Of a stretch of DNA of 64,000 nt, positions 59,455-64,000 are shown in pieces. Every line of letters begins with the position of its first letter. The first letter of the stretch is position 1. The notes beneath the pieces were generated by a model, which saw only the letters and a list, made by a program, of their open reading frames with translations, did no database searches and was not told the origin of the DNA. Location: positions 166,658,223 through 166,722,222 of the forward strand of contig OX457058.1 in assembly GCA_949752795.1 (NCBI GenBank), given 5' to 3'. A program made the position numbers and the translations under genes. The stretch is from Hyperoodon ampullatus (taxonomy: Eukaryota > Chordata > Mammalia > Artiodactyla > Ziphiidae).

Positions 59455-59725
59455 TAGGTCAAGGTGTCAGCAGGGTTGGTTTCTCCTGAGACCTCCTTGG
59501 CTTGCCGATGGCCACCTTCTCGCTGTGTCCTCACGTGGCTTTGCTCTGGCTTTGTTTCCTCTTCATATAAGGATACCAGTCATATTGGATTAAGGCTCCA
59601 CCCTTATTTAACATTAATTACCTCTCTAAAAGCCCTATTTCCAAATATAGTCACATTGAGGGTTAGAGCTTCAACATACGGATTTGGGGGGAACACAATT
59701 CAGTCTATTGCAAATAGTGAAAAGT
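59455..59725 (-). mobile_element. MLT1-like MaLR LTR
   Basis: Reverse: AGGTGTCAGCAGGGTTGGTT, GCTTGCCGATGGCCACCTTC, ATAAGGATACCAGTCATATT, CCTATTTCCAAATATAGTCA and GGGGGAACACAATTCAGTCT, the common order in MLT1 LTRs. Confidence 0.75.
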
Positions 59726-59823
59726 GGAAACAACCTAGAGGTCCAGAAAGTAAAATGTTATGCAGCCTCACAAGCGATGAAGCCGATTTATATTTGTTAA
59801 CATGGAAAGCTGCCATGATACGT

Positions 59824-59949
59824 GACTTTTTTTTTTTTTTTGGCCGCAACCCACAGGTTAGAGGATCTTAGTTCCCTGACCAGAGATTGAACCCCTGCCC
59901 TCGGCAGTGAAAGCGCAGAGTCATAACCACTGGGCCGCCAGGGAATTCC
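59824..59949 (-). mobile_element. Short tRNA-derived SINE (Bov-tA/ART2-like)
   Basis: Poly-T, then GGCCGCAACCCACAGGTTAG, GATCTTAGTTCCCTGACCAG, a reversed B box and the head GGGCCGCCAGGGAATTCC. Distinct from CHR. Confidence 0.75.
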
Positions 59950-60393
59950 TTATGACATGTTTCTTAACAGGTTTTAAAACAATAGGCTTAGTATGACCAC
60001 TCTTTTGGAAACATATATATGTATATTTGCAAAAAAAAGTTTATGTACCCCAGCGTAAACAAAGTGACATCTGGATAGTGGAGCTCTGAGAAAGATACAT
60101 ATTCAATTTTATATTTTTATGAATAATATAAATGAATATTTTAACCTTTATAATAAAGGAGAAAAAAGTTATTTTCGAAAGGACAGTTCAGTCCCAAATT
60201 TATTTCTTCCAGGATTATTTAGATAAACTTAAAATTCTGATTGCTAATTTTATGCATAAATAATTACAAACTATGAGCCAAAGTGACTCTACGGGGTGCA
60301 CCAGTGGAGGCCACTGATGGGAGGCAGATTACAATCTTGAGTGGAAGAGATTCATTTGCAGAGAAATTATGACCATAAAAAAGTGTTAATTAG

Positions 60394-60614
60394 GGGCTTC
60401 CCTGGTGGCGCAGTGGTTGAGAGTCCGCCTGCCGATGCAGGGGATGCGGGTTCGTGCCCCAGTCTGGGAAGATCCCACATGCCACGGAGCGGCTGGGCCT
60501 GTGAGCCATGGCCGCTGAGCCTGTGCGTCCAGAGCCTGTGCTCCGCAACGGGAGAGGCCACAGCAGTGAGAGGCCTGCGTACCGCAAAAAAAAGAAAAAA
60601 AAGAAAAAAAAAAG
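60394..60614 (+). mobile_element. CHR SINE, young short form
   Basis: Complete body with an A tail broken by single G's. Target duplication AAAAAGTGTTAATTA ends at 60392 and 60629. Confidence 0.93.
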
Positions 60615-60779
60615 AAAAAGTGTTAATTAACCAACAGAATTTATGGGTGTGTTTTGTGGACACTGGCACTCATTCCATTTGATTATTGTAGCCTATCAAA
60701 CTACATAATTTAAGCCAAAAGGCCCTGTTAGAATAAACAAATACACTGACAAGTTTCAAAGACAATAGATTCCTTTTTT

Positions 60780-61425
60780 TAGCAACTTGGAATCCTATGC
60801 ACAATTTCAACACCAACCAAGTGGAATTTCACAAAAAAATTGCACTTTCACAACAAGGAAAAAACAATGTAACAGTATATGTTGTTTTAGTCCCTGATTG
60901 GTTTATCCACTAATTCAGTCCCCAGAGTGACAACTGTTTCCTTTTAGTGAAAAATCATCCCAATTTGCTACTTCTTTTGAATTAGTTTTTGTATTTAAAG
61001 CATCAAAATTCACGGCAGCTCCCTCAAATTTGAAGACCTCAGCAGTGAAATCACCTAGTGGTGATGGTCATTCAGACTAAGCAACATTCCCAGTGTAGCC
61101 CTCCCTTCTGCATCCTTAGTGATGGTTATGCTGTAGACAGAACCTCCATAATGCAGCTTGATTTGCCTAAATAGAAGAAACAGATCTTTCTCTGTTGGAG
61201 TGAAAGTTGGCATCAAGAACAGAAATTCATCTCCTGACTTTTTGCCATCCTCAAACGTTTAGCTAACTGATCCATCAGGACAGGCGAAAGCATAATGTCT
61301 TTCAACCTCTCCTGGGATTATCAAGTAGCTGATTGCAACCTTTCACAATCCTTCAGCATATGGGTTGCATAATCTTTGGGGGATTCTGCAGAATGTGCTG
61401 ATAATGGTCTCCTCTTTGACATTCA
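60780..61425 (-). pseudogene. Probable processed pseudogene, parent not recognised
   Basis: On the minus strand from 61423 a reading frame gives protein-like sequence: NVKEETIISTFCRIPQRLCN, later PGEVERHYAFACPDGS, DEFLFLMPTFTPTEKDLFLL, then FRQIKLHYGGSVYSITITKD. It has two in-frame stops and one frameshift near 61070, after which GDFTAEVFKFEGAAVNFDAL runs on to a stop at 60915-60917. Codon use looks like that of a cellular mRNA. A short A run (minus strand, near 60780) may be the remains of its tail. No introns are visible. I do not recognise the parent gene. It could also be a piece of an unfamiliar repeat. Confidence 0.5.
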
Positions 61426-62252
61426 AGTTAATTATCACTACTGAATCTTTAATACTTAAAAAATACGTGTTGCTTAATTTGTTCATGAATCAGTGGTTTA
61501 ATAAATGCCAGCATATATATTAAATTATGTTAATGCTTTGTATCTTTTTTGAGCAAAGTGCATTAAAAATTAAAATAAAATTAATTCTCACTTTCCCATT
61601 CTTACACTGTAGGTAATGTTATTTTACACTGTGCTACAGTCTTCTACAAATTAATGTTCAGTGCTTTGAATTAATGAACTTTGTGATTTATTTACTGGCT
61701 GGGGTATTATTCATTGCTTTTTCAATTACTGTAAAACTTTATACATCATGGCATGAGACTGAGCAATTGGATGAATAGTATTGGGCAAGTTTTTCTTTTA
61801 AAAGGGATCATGTAATAAAGACAGAAAACTAAATTAGCATCTCTAATGTGCTAGCCAGTGACACTGGGCTCTGTGTTAGTGGGCTTATGAATGACCTTCC
61901 AGAAGTGAAGCTTTCAGAATCAGAATGTTCAGGAAAACCTGATCTCCCGCCCTTGAATAACTGCAAATGTTCATGGCGAACCATTATCGTCCACAGAACT
62001 AAAAAGCAAGAATCTCTAGGATCCAGCGTATTAGCAAGAGGCTGAGATTTTGAAAGTACTGACATGTCGTATCATCCTATCAATTTTTAGAACTGCCAGA
62101 AGTGATGGTTATGCTTTGCACCAACACCTAAATGTGTCCCATGCATCTGACTTCTTTCCATATTTCTTTTAGTCAACACTGACAAGATTCCTAGCCCTTC
62201 CCTGGGCTCTAAGGGCTGAGGGAACATAACACAGAGATGACATTCCCCCAGG

Positions 62253-62278
62253 GTTTGTTTTGTTTGTTTGTTTGTTTT
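62253..62278 (+). repeat. (TTTG)n short repeat
   Basis: Run of TTTG/TTTTG units. Confidence 0.85.
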
Positions 62279-63837
62279 AATCTCTTGAAAACCCTGTGTC
62301 ATTCCCAGGAGGAGCATCCCATGTAGTACATGGCCCCAGCTGGAAAACTCAAGGTGAGGCCAATGTGAGAGGCTAGAGGGGGCCTCACTGAACTGCTCCC
62401 GCAACCACAGAAGAGAGAGAAGCACAGTGAGAAGCCAGGAGAAGCGGTTGACAAGGCAACAGAAGCAGCAAACTGGCTCACTGGGAGTCCAGACTCAGCA
62501 CCAGCAAGCCACTGCCTGTGAAAAACCCACAGCCACATGGGGCCCAGGCTCCTTCCAGCCAGCTTGACCCACTCTGCTCATGACCCTCAACCTACAGGAA
62601 CTTCAGATGCGCCAATAGAAAGGGAAGCTTTTCACCTGGCATGAGGGATTTTACTATTCAAAAGGAAGGACAAAGGGAGGGAGGAAAGACCTGTTATCAC
62701 CTCAGAAAAAATGGGCCTGATGACAAGACACTGCACCACAAATACCCCAGAAGCCCGGGAATCCCCTCGCTTACTCATGCAATTTGAGACCAGACCACAC
62801 AAAACACCGGAAGGAAGCCTGTGCTTGAGACAAGGGGTAGCCATGTAACTAATAAGCATTTATTAGTCCTGTGCATAGATATGCAAAATACACATCACAC
62901 AAGGAGACTTCAAACTCTAATTTTAGGAATTTTATTCCTGTCTCAAAAATATAACCTCTGTTTTCTGGAATTTTCCTCATTCTGTTCTGGCATCTCTTAG
63001 TTGGTCAATCTGCCCGCATCCCTTTGGTCACCTCCCATTAGAACAGGTCCCCCTCCACCCCGCGCCCCGCCCCCCGCCCCCCAGGGCCATTGCCTTCTCT
63101 GGCACAGGGCTGGTCCCAAGTCACTGTCTGTCATACAAGCATCCGTCTGACCTGACCCCTCATTTCTTGTCCCCCAACCTGTTCCCTGCTTACGGCCTTT
63201 CCTGACCCTTGTACCTGATGCTCAGATGGCTTCTCTGGCTCTTAACACTGCCTTCTGCTTCCTCCTTGATTTAAACCCAGCTCTTTGATGAGGCCTAAGC
63301 CCCTCCAGGAGCCCCTTACCCAGGACAGGTCCCCACCAAGCCAGCCCTGGTTCCTCCAACTGAGCAGACCAAGGCAGTTCTGGAAATTTTGCTTTTGGGA
63401 GTCAAGGAGAAAATCTTATTTTGCATCAACACTTATTGTAAATAACACCTGTAAAAACTGGTGGATTTCTTGTCTGAGCCTTCCTCAATGATGCAGCATG
63501 GTATGTATCTCAGGGTCCTCATTCCAAACGTCAGTGAAGGTTGCACAGAGCTACAGTTCATCCAATAATATGGTTCATCCACTGATAGGACCAGACACTG
63601 GAATCCTTGGCTTGAGTCACATCTCTTGTCATTTGATGTTTTCTGATAAGAGACAAAGGCTGTAAAAATAAATAAGCAACAGCATTCCAGTTGTTGCAAG
63701 TTCTGGGGAGCAGGGGGCTTTTAGACTTCCTATGCCATAACCATCCAAATGGATCCCAAAAGTTATGTAGCTCCTGGAAAGTGTCACAATTATCTTGGTA
63801 AGTAAATCACTCTGCCCAGAAGTACCCACAAAATCCA

Positions 63838-64000
63838 TTTTTTAACGTCTTTATTGGAGTATAATTGCTTTACAATGGTGTGTTAGTTTCTGCTTTATAA
63901 CAAAGTGAATCAGCTATATGTATACATATATCCCCATATCTCCTCCCTCTTGCGTCTCCCTCCCACCCTTCCTATCCCACCCCTCTAGGTGGTCACAAAG
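63838..64000 (-). mobile_element. L1 3' UTR end, reverse, continuing off the right edge
   Basis: Starts at its T-rich tail (TTTTTTAACGTCTTTATTGG) and matches, in reverse, the 3' UTR of the young L1 at about 43670-43840 almost base for base. It is the same young subfamily; how far it reaches is not visible. Confidence 0.9.

Larger units (their letters stand above)
46264..64000. other. Intergenic DNA to the right of NRDE2
   Basis: No gene of known protein is recognised in these ~17.7 kb. Besides the elements listed, stretches with nothing nameable are 48960-49690, 51690-52480, 53670-55900, 56620-57160, 57700-58430, 59960-60370, 61450-63000 and 63330-63830. In human this side leads to CALM1, whose exons are not seen here. 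Confidence 0.7.

Noticed and set aside
63055..63085. C-rich run CCCCGCGCCCCGCCCCCCGC as a CpG island or promoter
   Set aside because: It is only ~30 bp long and the neighbouring DNA has no promoter-like CpG content.
53000..64000. Possible CALM1 exons or promoter
   Set aside because: Synteny suggested looking, but no calmodulin EF-hand coding or strong CpG promoter is present; it must lie further right.

Overview
The window is nuclear DNA from a cetacean (whale or dolphin). About twenty tRNA-derived SINEs of the CHR type are present. Most are a short, young form with a pure A tail, which fits the cetacean-specific deletion class; five are an older, longer form. L1 copies and ancient mammalian repeats (MIR, L2, hAT, Tigger, MaLR/ERV pieces) fill most of the rest.

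There is one protein-coding gene: NRDE2 (nuclear RNAi-defective 2 homologue, C14orf102 in human), on the minus strand. Twelve coding exons can be placed between 46159 (start ATG) and 1372. Their junctions keep frame throughout and add up to exactly 3300 nt (1100 codons). About 65 C-terminal residues, compared with human NRDE2 recalled from memory, are not in the window, so the last exon or exons lie beyond base 1. The promoter at about 46160-46265 is compact and TATA-less, with a YY1-type ATGGCGGC element and a ZNF143/STAF-type site.

Layout: 1-1371 is intron 12. Exons 12 to 8 lie between 1372 and 12561, exons 7 to 5 between 15545 and 18644, exon 4 near 24.7 kb, exon 3 near 28 kb and exon 2 near 29.1 kb. 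Intron 1 is about 17 kb (29197-46095) and holds the heaviest repeat load, including an L1 inside an L1 and a SINE-SINE-L1 stack. From 46265 to 64000 the DNA is intergenic: a remnant of an endogenous retrovirus (env TM end plus 3' LTR), an LTR-like repeat with a perfect 14-bp hairpin, an MLT1-like LTR, a likely unidentified processed pseudogene and more SINEs. In human the next gene on that side is CALM1 (established synteny); none of its exons is seen here.

No new gene system was found. The points most worth checking are the nested retrotransposon insertions with clean target-site duplications, a SINE with a 59-nt A tail (possible presence/absence polymorphism), the SINE placed just upstream of the NRDE2 promoter, the unnamed pseudogene at 60.9-61.4 kb, and the hairpin at 56.1 kb.
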